NCBI GenBank assembly: GCA_964017235.1
Contig: OZ024933.1
Location: 64,152,255-64,216,254, forward strand
Reading direction: 5' to 3'
Length of the DNA stretch: 64,000 nt
Source of the DNA: Sabellastarte sp. h YS-2021
Lineage: Eukaryota > Annelida > Polychaeta > Sabellida > Sabellidae
Shown here: in pieces, positions 32,725 through 44,726 of the stretch
Position numbering within the stretch: the stretch's first letter is position 1
How the letters are laid out: every line of letters starts with the position of its first letter
The notes under the pieces: model-generated
Told to the model about the DNA's origin: nothing
What the model saw: only the letters and a program-made list of their open reading frames with translations
Databases searched by the model: none
Program-made: the position numbers and the translations under genes

Positions 32725-34738
32725 TTACTTCAATTTCGCCCCCATCAGTTTTGCCCCACAAAAAAATTGCAAATCAGTTTCGCCAACATCAATTTTGCCC
32801 CCATTTTAAAGTAGGACATTTTTTTTATTTATCATGGATAGGGTATTTCTTTATTTTAAAATTTTAAAATAACAAATTACTTAATTGTGATGCATGACAC
32901 AATAATAAGTTAAATGACAATGAAGTGAAGCAAAGAGAATGGCTTCTTTGACAAGCATGTAGAGCTTAAGGTGGATGCAACAAAACCCCCAAAATGAAGT
33001 CACTTGTTTACATATAGATTATTTCAGATAAAAGATAGGATTGAGAATATTTGCCTCCGCCCTCCGCCCTAATTCAAGTTACCTCTATTTGGAATTGATT
33101 ACTACAGCTATAGATTCTTTCCAAAATTCAGCTCACAATCAATTGAAATTAACTGTTAACAATAAAAAAACCTACTCAGGCTAGTGGCTCAATTGCCTTC
33201 TTCTTTTCGAAAGATCAAAACATCTAAGGGTTATGTAAGTGCTCAGGAATTTTTAAATGGTTGCAATTCTAATCTAATATCAAACAAGTATATAAACCCT
33301 TGAAATTACATTAGTTTTACTATTTGGTGTTTGTGTCTATAAAAAGCAAGCATGGAATTTATAAAGAGAAATAAGAGAGCACTGAAACTTTGTTGTGAGG
33401 GACACGGGTACGCAAAGAAAAAAGTCAACAAAAATTCCATTAGATGGGAATGTGTTAAGAGGACCAGCCATAACTATAAATGAACTGCATTTACTGACTT
33501 TGAAATGAAGACATTTGAGCTAGGTGTTTCACACTGTCGTTGAGGAAATGTAATTGAAGGTAATGCAACTAAGGCCAAGAATCATATGAAACAAAAGCCA
33601 TTTCCACTAAGGACAAGCCATGCCAGATCTTTGCTGCAGCTGTGATGGAACTGGATACCATAATAAAGGAAACCATAGCCATAGAGGAACTGTGAAATAT
33701 GCCTTGCGAAATGCCCGCTGGAAAGCTGTACCTAAGCACCAGACTCCTTGAAGGATCTTGTTATTGAGGGTGAATGGGCAACAACAACAAGTCCAGAACC
33801 AGAAAGCTTTCTTCTCCATGACAATGGGAAATACCGTTGTGAACAGATAGTTGTATTTGTTACAATGGATGGTTTGCAACAATTAGCCAAGACATTTATC
33901 TGGTTCATGGATGGATGCTTTCACTTAGCTCCAAGGCTCTTTTTACAGCTTTATGTGATTTGTGTCCCACTTGGGGAGTCTACCATCTCAACTGTGTATG
34001 ATCTGTTGGAGAAAAAGACCCAACAGACACACAAAGAGCTCTTAAACATTATCCTGGCAAAGTGCAGGGAATTGGACCTATTCACTGACCTGTGAAGGTG
34101 GTTGTAGACATTGAATTCCCTGTGAACCAGGCCAATAAGTCAATACTGGAAGCAGATGGCCAAGGATGTTTAAATCACCTTTGCCAAAGCACTTGGAGAA
34201 AATTACAGATGGGTCTTATGGTACATTACAGGAAAGGTGAAGTATTCCGTGAATTCTGTGGCAGTCTAGTCTACCTTGCCCTTCTTCCACTGGACATAGT
34301 TAAAAAGGCATGCAACCCTTTTGAAGTCGCTGAACTCCTAGACTGCTTTGACACAACTTATGTTACAGTGAAGTACAAGATGCACACCAAACCACCATTG
34401 ACGATGACCCAAGAACAAACAATCATTGTTGAGGCCTGAAAATTTAAATTTAAAATCTAGTTGGTCACAGTCATCCATTTGTTTGGCATTTGATTAAGTC
34501 CCTCCAGCAGGATAGTGCCCGTGTGTCAACACAGATATCTCAGCCCTTATTGGAAAATCCACCACAAAAGAGGACAAAACAGGTGTTCTTAATTTGCAAA
34601 AATATTCATGTCTCAATATAAAATATTTTGGTGGCAAAATATCCTACTTTGCAATGGGGGCAAAAGCAAAATTGATGCCCAAAATATTTTGGGAGCCAAA
34701 CTGATGGGGACGAAATTGATGGAGGCTAAAATGATGTA
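32725..34738 (+). mobile_element. Nested MULE with ~100 bp inverted repeats
   Basis: 32725-32820 and 34630-34738 are inverted relatives built of the recurring word CATCA(A/G)TTT(C/T)GCCCCCA, ending inward with AAAGTAGGA(C/T)ATTTT. Between them lies the decayed FLYWCH/MULE transposase. It is nested inside the long-TIR element, so it inserted later or is that element's own core. The 9 bp duplication expected for MULEs was not found with certainty. Confidence 0.75.
33340..34439 (+). pseudogene. FLYWCH-MULE transposase (broken)
   Basis: An N-terminal FLYWCH-like finger reads GHGYAKKKVNKNSIRWECVK then RTSHNYK (33405-33480), in place of the usual W-x-C...HxxC pattern. A linker follows (QIFAAAVMELDTIIKETIA; LRNARWKAVPKHQT). 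The MULE core is DLVIEGEWATT, FVTMDGLQQLAKTFIWFMDG, CFHLAPRLFLQLYVICVP and LLEKKTQQTHKELLNII, then CLNHLCQSTWRKLQMGL and SLVYLALLPLDIVKKA. The first acidic residue in FMDGCF is present. The D at the family TDFE site falls near the frame break at 34095 (FTDL-stop). At least three shifts and several stops. A live enzyme would excise and insert the element. Confidence 0.8.
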
Positions 34739-34740
34739 CC

Positions 34741-35190
34741 TGTTTATATGAGAAAGTGTTTAAAAAGACAGCATGATTTACCATGAAAATAATTGAGTTA
34801 AAACTGCTATCTTTCATTCCACTGTCGCTTCTGGTTCCGTGGACTCCTCTCATGATGCTATTTGAGCAGGAATATCCACACCTCAACCAAACCACAAGCA
34901 AACTGGTATACTTTGTTTTATATTTATGGAAATCCCTCAACAGCCCCGATTAAGCAAACCATTTCTTCCACATAACGGGCAATTATGGGCTATTTTCATC
35001 AATCCCCTCTAAGATCCACCCATGATGTAATCTTATCAGAAAGTCGCCAGGTGCTAGTTCACATGACATGTTATCTAATTATCCTTTGTAGAATATTCAG
35101 ATATCTGCAGTGAATCTTTGTCGGAACGAAATAGTGAATATGACAGTGATTATTGTACCCATATTATTGCTGATAAAATACAAACCCAGT
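34741..35190. other. Inner spacer of the long-TIR element
   Basis: No coding signal that I recognise. The matching left spacer is 32310-32720, which is also non-coding. Confidence 0.4.
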
Positions 35191-35990
35191 AAACTTTTTT
35201 GGGTTTTGCAGTGTTTTGATAGGAAATGTTTGGCAAAGGTAAAAAATGATTGGTATGAAAACCATTTATAATAGAATGTTTTTAAAATGTTTTATGTATA
35301 CCGTTTCTTAAACATTTAATGGCAAATGTTAGAAAAATGTTACAAATGAACATAACAGTGTCTAAGTAATAATGGGATCAGAGGTCAAATTCAATATCTT
35401 TTTAAGGTGCACACTAATGAAAATATTATTTTTATGTCTAAAATTGAAAGATAGTGGCTTAAAATTTGTGCCCCCATTCAATTCTTAATTTTAGAGATTG
35501 GATGTGTGACAATTGTCCTGTAAAAAGTCCTCTAAAATCCTCTATTATTGCTCACCGCCATCTTTGTTTGGACAGGTTTGAAGGTGAAGGATTAATAAGC
35601 ATTCTGAAAATATGGGTTTTAAAACGTTTTTGATAGAATGTTTAAATACATTTGATCAACAATGTTGTTTAAACATTTTATGTGTAATGTTTATCAACCA
35701 TTTCATGATGAATGTTTGAAAAACATTCCCAGCATAATCTTCATTTCTTCAGTTTTTTTTATAAATGTTTAAAAAACGTTTCTAGTCAAATCTGGCTCTT
35801 GAGTTATTTGATAAACTTTTTCAGTAAAAACGTTTGTAGAGAATGTTTATAAAATATTTTTTAAACATTGCAGCATAAACTTTTACTTGGAAACATTAAG
35901 AAACCATAAGATAGGGTTTAAATAGATTTTTAAAACGTTTTGTTAACGTTTAAACTATTTTAAAACATTTCTAATGTTTACTGGGAAAGA

Positions 35991-36529
35991 AAAGCAAAAA
36001 TAGACTATTGGTCAATAGGAGACATTGTTAGGTGGACAACTCAGGGAAGCTTAATCAGAAATAACAGAAAATTAATAATTTCATACAAATCACCATATCC
36101 AACTTAAATATAACTATTTAATAACATCTGTTATTCCACTACAAATATACTGGTATTTACATACTGTTTCAGTGTACATTTTCAAAAAGTATAGTTTGTT
36201 TGTTAATGTTTTTTGTTTGTGTTTGTTTTACCATTTTAGCTAATGAGACTGGAGGGTGAAATTTGATTCCAAGTAAAGTTTTAATTTTTAATTCTCTTAA
36301 GCAAACACTAACGATCAATAAAAAATAATTTTGGTTACTTTATTAAAATTTGTGAATTAAAATGTCTTATCACCAAATTGTTTCTTGTTCAGTATGCTCT
36401 ATTGGTTATTTATTCAACATCACTGGCAAGACAAAGAAGAGTTGAAATAATATCTCACAAATATTAACCACAGAGACGCCAGAGGAAAAATAATGTTTTT
36501 TTTTTATTATTTATTTACTTATTTGGTAT
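35991..36529. other. Unique AT-rich spacer
   Basis: Sequence between the long-TIR element and the 15 bp target duplication of the next LINE. No gene or repeat recognised. Confidence 0.4.
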
Positions 36530-36544
36530 AAAAAGGTAAACACA

Positions 36545-39500
36545 AATATACTTTTCTTTTCTTTTGTGATTTACTAATGGCAACATTGGTTAGTCTGTAC
36601 AGCTGGAGGTTGTCATAACTAGAAGTGGGTGGCTGACTTTTTTCAAGTTCCACTTGGACTAAATCCACTGTATTTGTTTTATGCCATATATAATGTAAAT
36701 TTATTCTGAAATTATAAATTTAAAGTACTAATTCAAGTTAGAGGTTTTCAAGACCTACTAGGGAATTATTGTGACATTTGTTGCATTATTGAGATGACCT
36801 CTGTTCACCCCCATGTTTATGGTTATCTGTACCCATATTTTCCCTGTGGTTGACATTAGTCATACATACAAAATGCACAGATTATGGTTCTCAATTTAAA
36901 TAATGGATACTCCAGTTTCACGTCTCTGAATTATGCCTAAGATTTTTTGTATATATGTAATACATGTTTATGTATATGTGTGTTGTATTGTCTTCAAAAT
37001 GCTGACTGTTAACTATATGTATGTGACAAAAGAATTTACAAAAAGCCAAATTGTCTTCACTGACAGCTATATTTCACTTTTAAGTTTCTTTGAAGCTGTG
37101 CTTCAAAATTGTGAAATTATGACAGTTAAGTGTATTAATGTGTTCAGTGTCTGCTTACCAGATAGAATGTTTGTCTGATAAACATGGATAATATACTTCA
37201 GAAAAAAAATTGTACTTCTAATAACATTAAGCTAATATCTGCAAATTGTCAAGGGCTACAAAACCATCAAAAACAGGTGGATGTCCTAAGCTATCTCAAG
37301 GATACCAGTGCTTCCATCGTTTGTCTGCAAGACACCCACCTGCTAGAATCTGATATGCCTTCCATTAACCAAATTTGGCCCAAAGGCTATCTAGCCGGAA
37401 AAAAGACAAATTCTCGTGGTGTAGCCGTTTTATTAAATAATAATTTTGAGCATGAAATACTAGATGTCTATCAAGACAAAGAAGGAAATATTTTGCAACT
37501 AATAATAAAGTGCAACTCACTCACGTTAAACCTCATTAATATTTATGCTCCAAATAGAGACAATCCTAATTTTTTTGAAAAAATACTAGAATTAGCTCAA
37601 AATGAAATTGCCACCCATCTATTGATATGTGGCGATTTCAACTTGGTCTTAGATCCTAACAAGGATTCTTACAATTATTCAAATGTAAATAATCCTCATG
37701 CTAGGACAAAAGTCTTACAAATTATGTCTGAACTTGATTTGATTGACATGTTTCGTGAACTTAATCCTGAGAAGAGGAGGTTTACATGGCGGAGAAAGAA
37801 TCCAATAAAGCAAGCAAGGCTTGACTATTTTTTGACATCTAGATCAATGACTGATTTAACTGGTTCTTGCTCAATTCAACCTAGTTATAGATCTGATCAT
37901 TCTATATTAGAGCTGACCATATCCATCAGCAATTTTGCTATTGGTCGTGGCACTTGGAAACTAAACAATAGCCTTCTAAAAAACCCAGACTACCTGAATA
38001 TGATTAATGCTGTAATAGAAGATGAGAAACTCAAATATTCCCTACCTGTATATTCTTTGAGCTATATAAAGGAAAACTATAATAATATTAAATTTTGTAT
38101 TGACGATGATACTTTTTTAGAAATGTTGTTTATGAGATTCCGTGGTGAAACAATTCGATTTGCTACACATTTAAAAAAGACTCAAAACCAACAAGAAAAG
38201 GCCCTATTAGCCGATATCCGTCACTTGGAGAACAGTGCTAGCAGTACAAATCTGTCTTTGCTTGAAGATAAAAAAAACGAACTTGAAAATATTAGAAATA
38301 TCAAAATTAAAGACTTTATGACTCGATCTAGGATGCAATGGCTGAATGAGGGTGAAAAATCCACATCCTATTTCTGTAAGCTTGAAAGTAAGCAGTTCAC
38401 AAAGAAGACTATTAGAAAATTACAAATAAACAATGGTGCTATTCTAACTGATCAAAAGCAAATTCTGGCCGAGGTTGAAAAATTTTATGGCAACCTTTTT
38501 AAAAAGAAAGCAAATATAACTGAAAAGTCCTATGTTTATGACAAAATTTCTCAAGCTATATTACTCCATACTTCCAAACTAGAACTAGGGGATTTAATAT
38601 CGAATCAGGAACTTGGACAAGTGCTAAAGAAAATGAAAAACAATAAATCTCCGGGTATTGATGGTATATCAGCTGATTTTATAAAAGTGTTTTGGCATAA
38701 ACTTAAATTTTTCATCACCAATGCTATTAATAGATGCTATACTAAAGGTATTCTTACTGTCTCAATGAGACAAAGCATTATTACCTGTTTACCAAAGGGC
38801 AATAAAGACCGTAAGCTTATAAAAAATTGGTGCCCAATTTCATTATTGACAGTAGTTTATAAAATGGCCTCTGCAGTAATAGCAGAAAGACTGAAACCCA
38901 TTTTGAAAAATGTTATCTCAACACACCAGTCGGGCTTTATATCTGGTAGATCAATTAGTGATTGCACATGATTTATATATGATCTAATGTTTTACACTCG
39001 TAAGAATAAAATACCAGGACTTTTAATGCAAATCGATTTTCAGAAGGCTTTTGATCCTGTTTCTTGGGACTTCCTGTATACTGTACTTCAAAGGTTTGGG
39101 TTTGATGATAACTTCATTAAGTGGATTAAACTTTTTAACAATGAAATAAAAGCATTTGTGACACAATGTGGTTTTTTGTCAAACCCTATACCAATAGAAA
39201 GGGGATGTAGACAGGGAGAACCCATTGCCCCATATCTCTTCTTAATCGTTGCGGAAGTCTTAGGATGTTTGATTGAAAATTGGTAATAATATGTATAAGC
39301 TCACACAATTTGCAGATGATACTACTATAATTTTAGATGGTACTTCCAAGTCATTACAAGCAACACTTAATATTTTGGAGATATTTGGTGAAATTTCAGG
39401 ACTAAAAATGAACAGTGAAAAAACAAAATTGATTTGGATTGGAAGTAAAACTGGAACAAGGAAAAGTTAAGTGTTTCCCAAAAGCTACATTGGGGTGAGT

Positions 39501-41453
39501 TACGATTCGATTTGTTGGGCATAACCTTTTCATGTAACTTGAATGAAGTGCCAGATTTAAACTATTCACAGGCATTAGGTAGAGCAAAGTGGACATTGAA
39601 TTCATGGAAATTCAGGTGCTTAACTCCAATTGGAAAAATTACAGTCATTAAATCCTTAATATTGTCAAAAATCACACATTTGTTCGGTACCTTACCAGCA
39701 TATGAAGGCATCCTTAATGATATAAATAAAATGCTTTTTAATTACCTCTGGGATAGTAAGCCAGATAAAATAAAAAGAGAACAAATATGTTCAACCTATT
39801 TGTTAGGAGGACTTAAAATGACAAATATTTTTAACTTTGAAAAATCTATTAAAATGAAATGGCTAAAAATAGTAATCACGGACATATGTAAGCATTGGTT
39901 ATCTCTTTTATTGCAAGATATAGATCTTAAAAAATTAGCCTCAGTTGGTAGTGAATATTGTGAATCTTTATTATACAAACTAAATCCATTTTGGAAAGCA
40001 GTTTTTATGTATTATAAAGACTATGTTCAACATTTGACTTTCAAAACACCTGAAGATATATTAACTAGTAGCAATTGGTATAATACAAAATTTGGAACCG
40101 AAAAAATATTCTTCTTTGATTGGTACAAAAATGGTATACATATTATTGGAGATATTGGAGATTTTGAGGGTAAGCTAATGACTTTTGAGCAAATAAGAGC
40201 AAAATATAAATTCCCTCTAAATATTTTGAATTACTACACAGTTAAAAAAATTGTACAAAAATTTGTGACAAAGACTGAGCTAAATTTGGCCAAATATTTT
40301 AGAAGACCATATATACCATTTCATATAAATGCTCTTATAGGTCACTACACTGGAAGTAAATCAATATATCTTAGGCTACAGGAATCATGCATCCCAAAAA
40401 TTAAAAGTATTGCTAAGTGGGAATCAATTTTGCATACAGAACCAAGTTATAGTTTTTGGAGGGTGATTTATAAAAACTGTTTTTATTCTGTAGATGATAA
40501 TAATTACATATGGTTCCAATATAGAGTACTTCAAAGAATAATTGGTGTTCAAGAATGGTTATTTAAAACTAAAGTGTCAGATCATTCAGACTGTAGGCTG
40601 TGTAATGAACATGCAGAATCAATAGCTCATCTCTTTTCTGAATGCAAAACATCGAGTGATCTTTGGGAAAATGTGGCATCATGGATTAAATCACAAACTA
40701 AAGAAACGGTCATAATAACCAAAAATATGAAAATTTTAGGATGTCTGGAGCCTCTTCCTTGTTTCTGGCCCTTGAATTTTATTTTATTAATTACGAGATA
40801 TTATATATTTACCAGAGCAAGGCTCCTTGGGGACCTAAATATATACCATCTGCAACAAATAATGAAAAATAGGTATCTAGAACAGGAATGTCTTTCTAAG
40901 TTAAACAGTACTGATAAAGAATTTACAAAAAAATGGTCAGCTTGGAAAATTCTGTTCCAAGAAATCTAATATTAAAGTCTAACATTAACTCACAAAGACA
41001 TAAGCTTATGCTTCTCGTATGTGTTTAGTCTAATCTATTTGTGTGTGATCAGTTGAATCATCATTGTAGAAACAAATGCAATAATAAAATCTATTATTTT
41101 TTTCTCTAAAAGTAAACTAACCTTTTGATTACTTAATGATTCCATGTGTGTAAACTGATACTGAAGGATAACATTAATATATCAGAGTTTATTATACTCA
41201 TTGAGAAATTAATTTGATCAGCTGTCTTTGGTGTAATGTAGTCTGTCTTATGCACACTTTAGTAGTAAAATTAGTTTATATTCATTTGTCTTGTCACACC
41301 GGTCCATTTAAAAGTCTATCATTGTTGAAAATGTAATGTCTATTGTACTTGTGTTTTTTTTCTGTGTAGTGTTATTCAACTGTCCTATTTTGTGTTTTGT
41401 CAATTGTCATCAGTGTATATCTATCAAATAAAAAAATATTAAAAAAAAGAAAG
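36545..41453 (+). mobile_element. Tx1/L1-type LINE, near full length, 15 bp target duplication
   Basis: AAAAAGGTAAACACA is found at 36530-36544 and again at 41454-41468, a perfect 15 bp target-site duplication. The insert is 4909 bp and ends in an A-rich tail (AATAAAAAAATATTAAAAAAAA...). A 639 bp 5' region without an ORF1 is followed by a single long ORF2 (37184-40969) and a 3' UTR of about 480 bp. Either ORF1 was lost by 5' truncation or the family lacks it. The clean duplication and few lesions make it the youngest-looking autonomous-type insertion in the window. Confidence 0.92.
37184..40969 (+). pseudogene. Tx1/L1-type ORF2: endonuclease and reverse transcriptase, three lesions
   Basis: The first 595 codons are open: AP endonuclease (ISANCQGLQNHQKQVDVLS, VCLQDTHLLESD, NIYAPNRD, LLICGDFNLVLD, RFTWRRKNPIKQARLDYFL, SYRSDHSILE) and the RT entry (KSPGIDGISADFI, IITCLPKGNKDR, ISLLTVVYKMASAVIAERLK, SGFISGRSISD). 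A TGA at 38969-38971 interrupts the same frame, which resumes with LLMQIDFQKAFDPVSWDF and RGCRQGEPIAPYLF. A frameshift near 39280 gives QFADDTTIILDG with the catalytic FADD, and a second near 39455 restores the first frame to the end (485 codons). A C-x2-C-x8-H-x4-C knuckle (CRLCNEHAESIAHLFSEC) lies near the C-terminus. Apart from the stop and two compensating shifts it is intact. Confidence 0.93.
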
Positions 41454-41468
41454 AAAAAGGTAAACACA

Positions 41469-42000
41469 CAAAAGGGAAAATGAAGGAGTTATTTTTCTTT
41501 AGGAAATGAAATTAGCAACTTATATGTGTACACAATTGGCACACAAACAATTGGTTGTCATGATGACTGATTAGCTCCAGTGGCAAAAATCTTTTTGACG
41601 GATAATGTAAATTACCTGTTCATCAAATTGTAACAATCTAAACGATGTATATAGGTGTAAGCATAAAGTACTAGAAAATATATGAACACATAATTTGTAA
41701 AATAAATTGAATTCATTTTAAAAATTATATGTTATTTGCATTTAGTGAGTACTTTGTCACATAACTTATTTACCCCCAACTTGTGTTGGAACACGCAAGA
41801 ATATGTATGCATCCATGCATGCAGTTGTAAATGAAGAAAAAAAATTTCAAATTAACATTGATCTTTAAATAAGAAAATAGTACTCACCGAACAGAAAGAA
41901 TATAGCTCAGAATTGACAAATTAAAAGCAAAAATGATAAGATCTGTTTTGTTGAAACTGTTTCTACATCTCATGTTGAGTTTGGCTCAATCCGATAATTT
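41469..42000. other. AT-rich spacer left of Harbinger copy 1
   Basis: No exon or element end recognised. The left end of Harbinger copy 1 should lie here but I could not find its inverted repeat. Confidence 0.35.
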
Positions 42001-42018
42001 GCTATAACATGCTTTATG

Positions 42019-43713
42019 ATGGCTCCTAAGAAAGTAAGAAATAATTCCAGGAAGATAAAAATCCCCACAGACACCTACACATTTGGGGTCGAGGATACAA
42101 CTGCTGACATCTAGAGGAGGAGAGTGGAGAGGGAACAGTGAGCGGAAACTGGAGGGGAAACCATTCACAACTTACTCTCTGTTGTATGGTCATTCCAAAA
42201 ACAAGAACGGTCCCAGCAGGCAATAGGATATCAAAAAGAAATCAAAAAGACACTGGGCAAGACATCAGAAACTGATGCTTATTTGAAATTCGAAATGACA
42301 TCATATGTTAAATATCAAACAGATCTTTAGTAGCCTAGTCTATTTGACATCTCCAAAAGCCATAAAAATGACATCTAGTAGCCGATATAAATTTGATATC
42401 AGCATAAGACATCAATATGATCGCCCAATTTGGACGGACTTCATGTCTATATGACATCAGAAACTGACATCAATTTGATGTACTGATATAAAAATCTGAT
42501 TGACATAATTTCACAAGTGCTGAAACTAATTTTCAGTAATAAAAATATTGGTTAATAACATTTTGTTTTCACAGTTAATATCACATTACATTGCTTTAAC
42601 TACCATTTGTGTACACTTACCTGACACAGTAATTAATGTTCAGTGGGAACCAGTTCAAAAATTTATACCATTTGTAAAGATACAAATTATGGGTACAAAA
42701 GTTTGAATATTAGAAGCCCTTTTTCTGATCTTTTATCTTTATTTATTCAATCTTTGGCTTGGTTGCAAACACTAAAGTATACATTTGTTTACAAAACAAC
42801 ATATTTCTTGTAAATTTTTGCTGTCACACAGCATTTTAGTTACAGTTTTAAACATAATTGTTTTGTCTGTACCAAAACTTAATTATTTTTGTCAAAGCAA
42901 CATCACAGAGACTAGAGGCCAAGTTAGTAGGTTCAGCATCTAATCAAAGGTTGTCACCTCTGCCTAGGTTTGACCCTACTCATGTGAAAAAGCTGAGGGC
43001 CTGTCCTAATATGACCCTGGCTGGTGTACAGGATGATATTACATTTGTAATATTCCTAAAAATGATATAATTTTATAGAATACTGATGTTAATCCGATCT
43101 CAAATGATATGATGATACTCCACTTGAATTAATGTTTTAACAAAGTGACATCATATTAATATCATTAAGATGTCAGAAACAATGCCCGAGTAGAATATCA
43201 GGTCACATCATATTATTCGAACATCATATTTTCATCATTTGACATGACTACAAAAAGTCATGTTGGGATGGTGTCAATTTTATGTCATTGAATAGGATAA
43301 TACAATCACATTAGGTCTGGTTATCATTTTGTCATCTAGTTGATATTGTAGGTATGTTATTGACATAAAGTCATGTCATGTCACATAAACTGGATGTCAG
43401 ATTTGTGTCAGATGACGTGACCACCTTAAATCATGTCCGAGTGATAGTTACTTGATGTCATATACTAACATGACCAAAACATGATGTCAAGAATTGGACC
43501 TGTGCCTGCTGGGGTATGATGACCAAAATTCTCCTAACTGATTCTGATGAGGAGCTGATAGTTGATTATGTGAAGGACTATGAGGATGAGGAACTGTATG
43601 ACAAGACCAAAATAGCTCTTCAAAACAAGTCAAGGAAGGATAGCCTTTGGGAAAGGTTTTCCAAGGTCTTTGTCCAGATCAACCAGATATGGTTTGAGTC
43701 CCAAAGGACTTGA
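42019..43713 (+). pseudogene. Harbinger MADF (Myb/SANT-like) protein, split by insertion
   Basis: MAPKKVRNNSRKIKIPTD starts at 42019 and parallels MCPKKGRRVRKIKVLTD at 45446 in copy 2. A stop follows after TTADI. Across the inserted element the chain continues with LLTDSDEELIVDYVKDYEDE, LYDKTKIALQNKSRKDSLW and ERFSKVFVQINQIWFESQRT. This is a MADF DNA-binding domain of the kind encoded by the second gene of PIF/Harbinger elements, which partners the transposase and helps bind element ends. It ends at a TGA (43711-43713). Confidence 0.75.
42212..43513. mobile_element. CCCAGCAGGCA-ended DNA element nested in Harbinger copy 1
   Basis: The left end CCCAGCAGGCAATAGGAT and right end (reverse) CCCAGCAGGCACAGGTCC form the inverted repeats. 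The body is full of TGACATCA, TGATGTCA and TGATATCA words. No coding capacity is seen. It sits inside the MADF gene, whose reading can be followed on both sides. No clear target duplication could be defined. Confidence 0.75.
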
Positions 43714-43759
43714 TACGGCAAGCTCAGCCAGGTCCTGAAGGGGCGAAAGCATCATCACC

Positions 43760-44088
43760 CAGCAATAAATGGTTCAAAGGAGGGCCTCCCTCCCATAGGG
43801 GCTCAGGTGCCATCCCCTCTTTCTCCAACTTGCAGCAGTTAAAAATGTGTGCATCTGATGAAGATCTACAAGACTCAACATCTAAAGGAATCTATATTCA
43901 GCGTCCATCAGGGCCAGCAGAACCAGAGAAAAGCCCTTGTAATTGTAAAATTCACTCCCAGATCTAGTAGGCTCCTTCATGACGATATGTTTTCCACCTG
44001 TCGAGCCAACAGCTTGGAGGACATTCCATTTGTTTCTGAATTTCTCCTTGATCTGTCTCCATTCTTCAGGACTGGTAGGCCATGTCAA
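43760..44088 (-). pseudogene. Harbinger transposase fragment (copy 1)
   Basis: MTWPTSPEEWRQIKEKFRNK, WNVLQAVGSTGGKHIVMKEP and [20 protein letters not shown] then AEYRFL form the N-half of a DDE_Tnp_4-type transposase. Where the family has (A/I)DGKH, this copy has STGGKH, so the first catalytic aspartate is missing. Farther left (43760-43870) come SSDAHIFN-like and HLLLGDDAFA-like words, the second part of the catalytic core. The C-terminal third is deleted. Confidence 0.8.
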
Positions 44089-44500
44089 AAACTTTTCCCG
44101 GATTTTGATTCAATACAAAGATGACCCTGCAGACAATACGAACAAATTTACATATGGAGGCAATCCTGCCTGCATAAATTAATCAGTCTAGTCATAATGA
44201 GTCTGAACAGTGCTCCAGTTTTATTCGGTTGTCACTACGGCTAATTGTGATTAGCTACGACTTCTTAGTTTGGCCTCTATAGCTTGTCCTTATACTTCCA
44301 TGTTTGGTCATTGCGAAAAATAGACTGATCTGAATTAAGGTTGGGAGGGGAATCCAAGAGAGTCCAGGATGTACTATTTCTTGTTGTAGAGGTTCAACCA
44401 AGCCATCAGTTTCCACACTGGCCCTGATTCACTGCTTGGTTTCCTGAGTTAGCTAGGGTTAGTTAAGGTCGACTGGAATGCCTCATAAGGTGGAATGCAT

Positions 44501-44726
44501 CATAAGGTATTTGACAACAGTTATCCATGTGGTAAAATAGAATATTTTATTGATATTTTTTTATTTTGATAGGTGTAAAAATACATGAAAAGAAAACCAG
44601 AAAGTTGCTTTTAGCCCCATTGGTCTGGAGATGACGGTTCAAGGTCATTAATTCCTTTTAGATGGTGCTGCTTTTAGTTTAGTGGAGAGTATGAGAAGTC
44701 GTTTTCCATGAATAAGATAACCTGGT
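44501..44726. other. Spacer between Harbinger copies
   Basis: AT-rich; GGAATGC(C/A)TCATAAGGT occurs twice at 44476-44506 near the copy 1 right side. Nothing else recognised. Confidence 0.4.

Larger units (their letters stand above)
31471..35990. mobile_element. DNA element with ~0.8 kb terminal inverted repeats
   Basis: The left arm 31471-32306 and right arm about 35195-35980 are inverted copies. Examples: CTATTTAAACCCTATTTTAT with GGTTTTCTAAACG at the left against the reverse of 35885-35935; GGTATACATAAACATTTT at 32205 against the reverse of 35283-35305; and AAAGATGxCGGTGAGCAATA with ATAGxGGATTTTAGAGGA in both. The arms are full of TTTAAACATT/AATGTTTAAA words. The middle has no gene of its own; a MULE sits inside it. 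The outer ends and the target duplication are not resolved. Long TIRs suit Mutator-type or foldback elements. Confidence 0.85.
42000..44500. mobile_element. PIF/Harbinger copy 1, deleted and split
   Basis: It contains the start of a MADF-type gene (42019-42211), a foreign 1.3 kb element (42212-43513), the MADF domain (43516-43715) and, directly after, a minus-strand fragment of the transposase (43760-44088). Copy 2 has a kilobase or more between these genes, so copy 1 suffered an internal deletion. The right flank (44180-44480) resembles the right flank of copy 2 (48570-48700). Ends are not exactly placed. Confidence 0.7.

Noticed and set aside
36933..37178. 81-residue frame before the LINE ORF2 as ORF1
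   Set aside because: It is hydrophobic and cysteine-containing with no coiled coil, RRM or zinc-knuckle features expected of ORF1.
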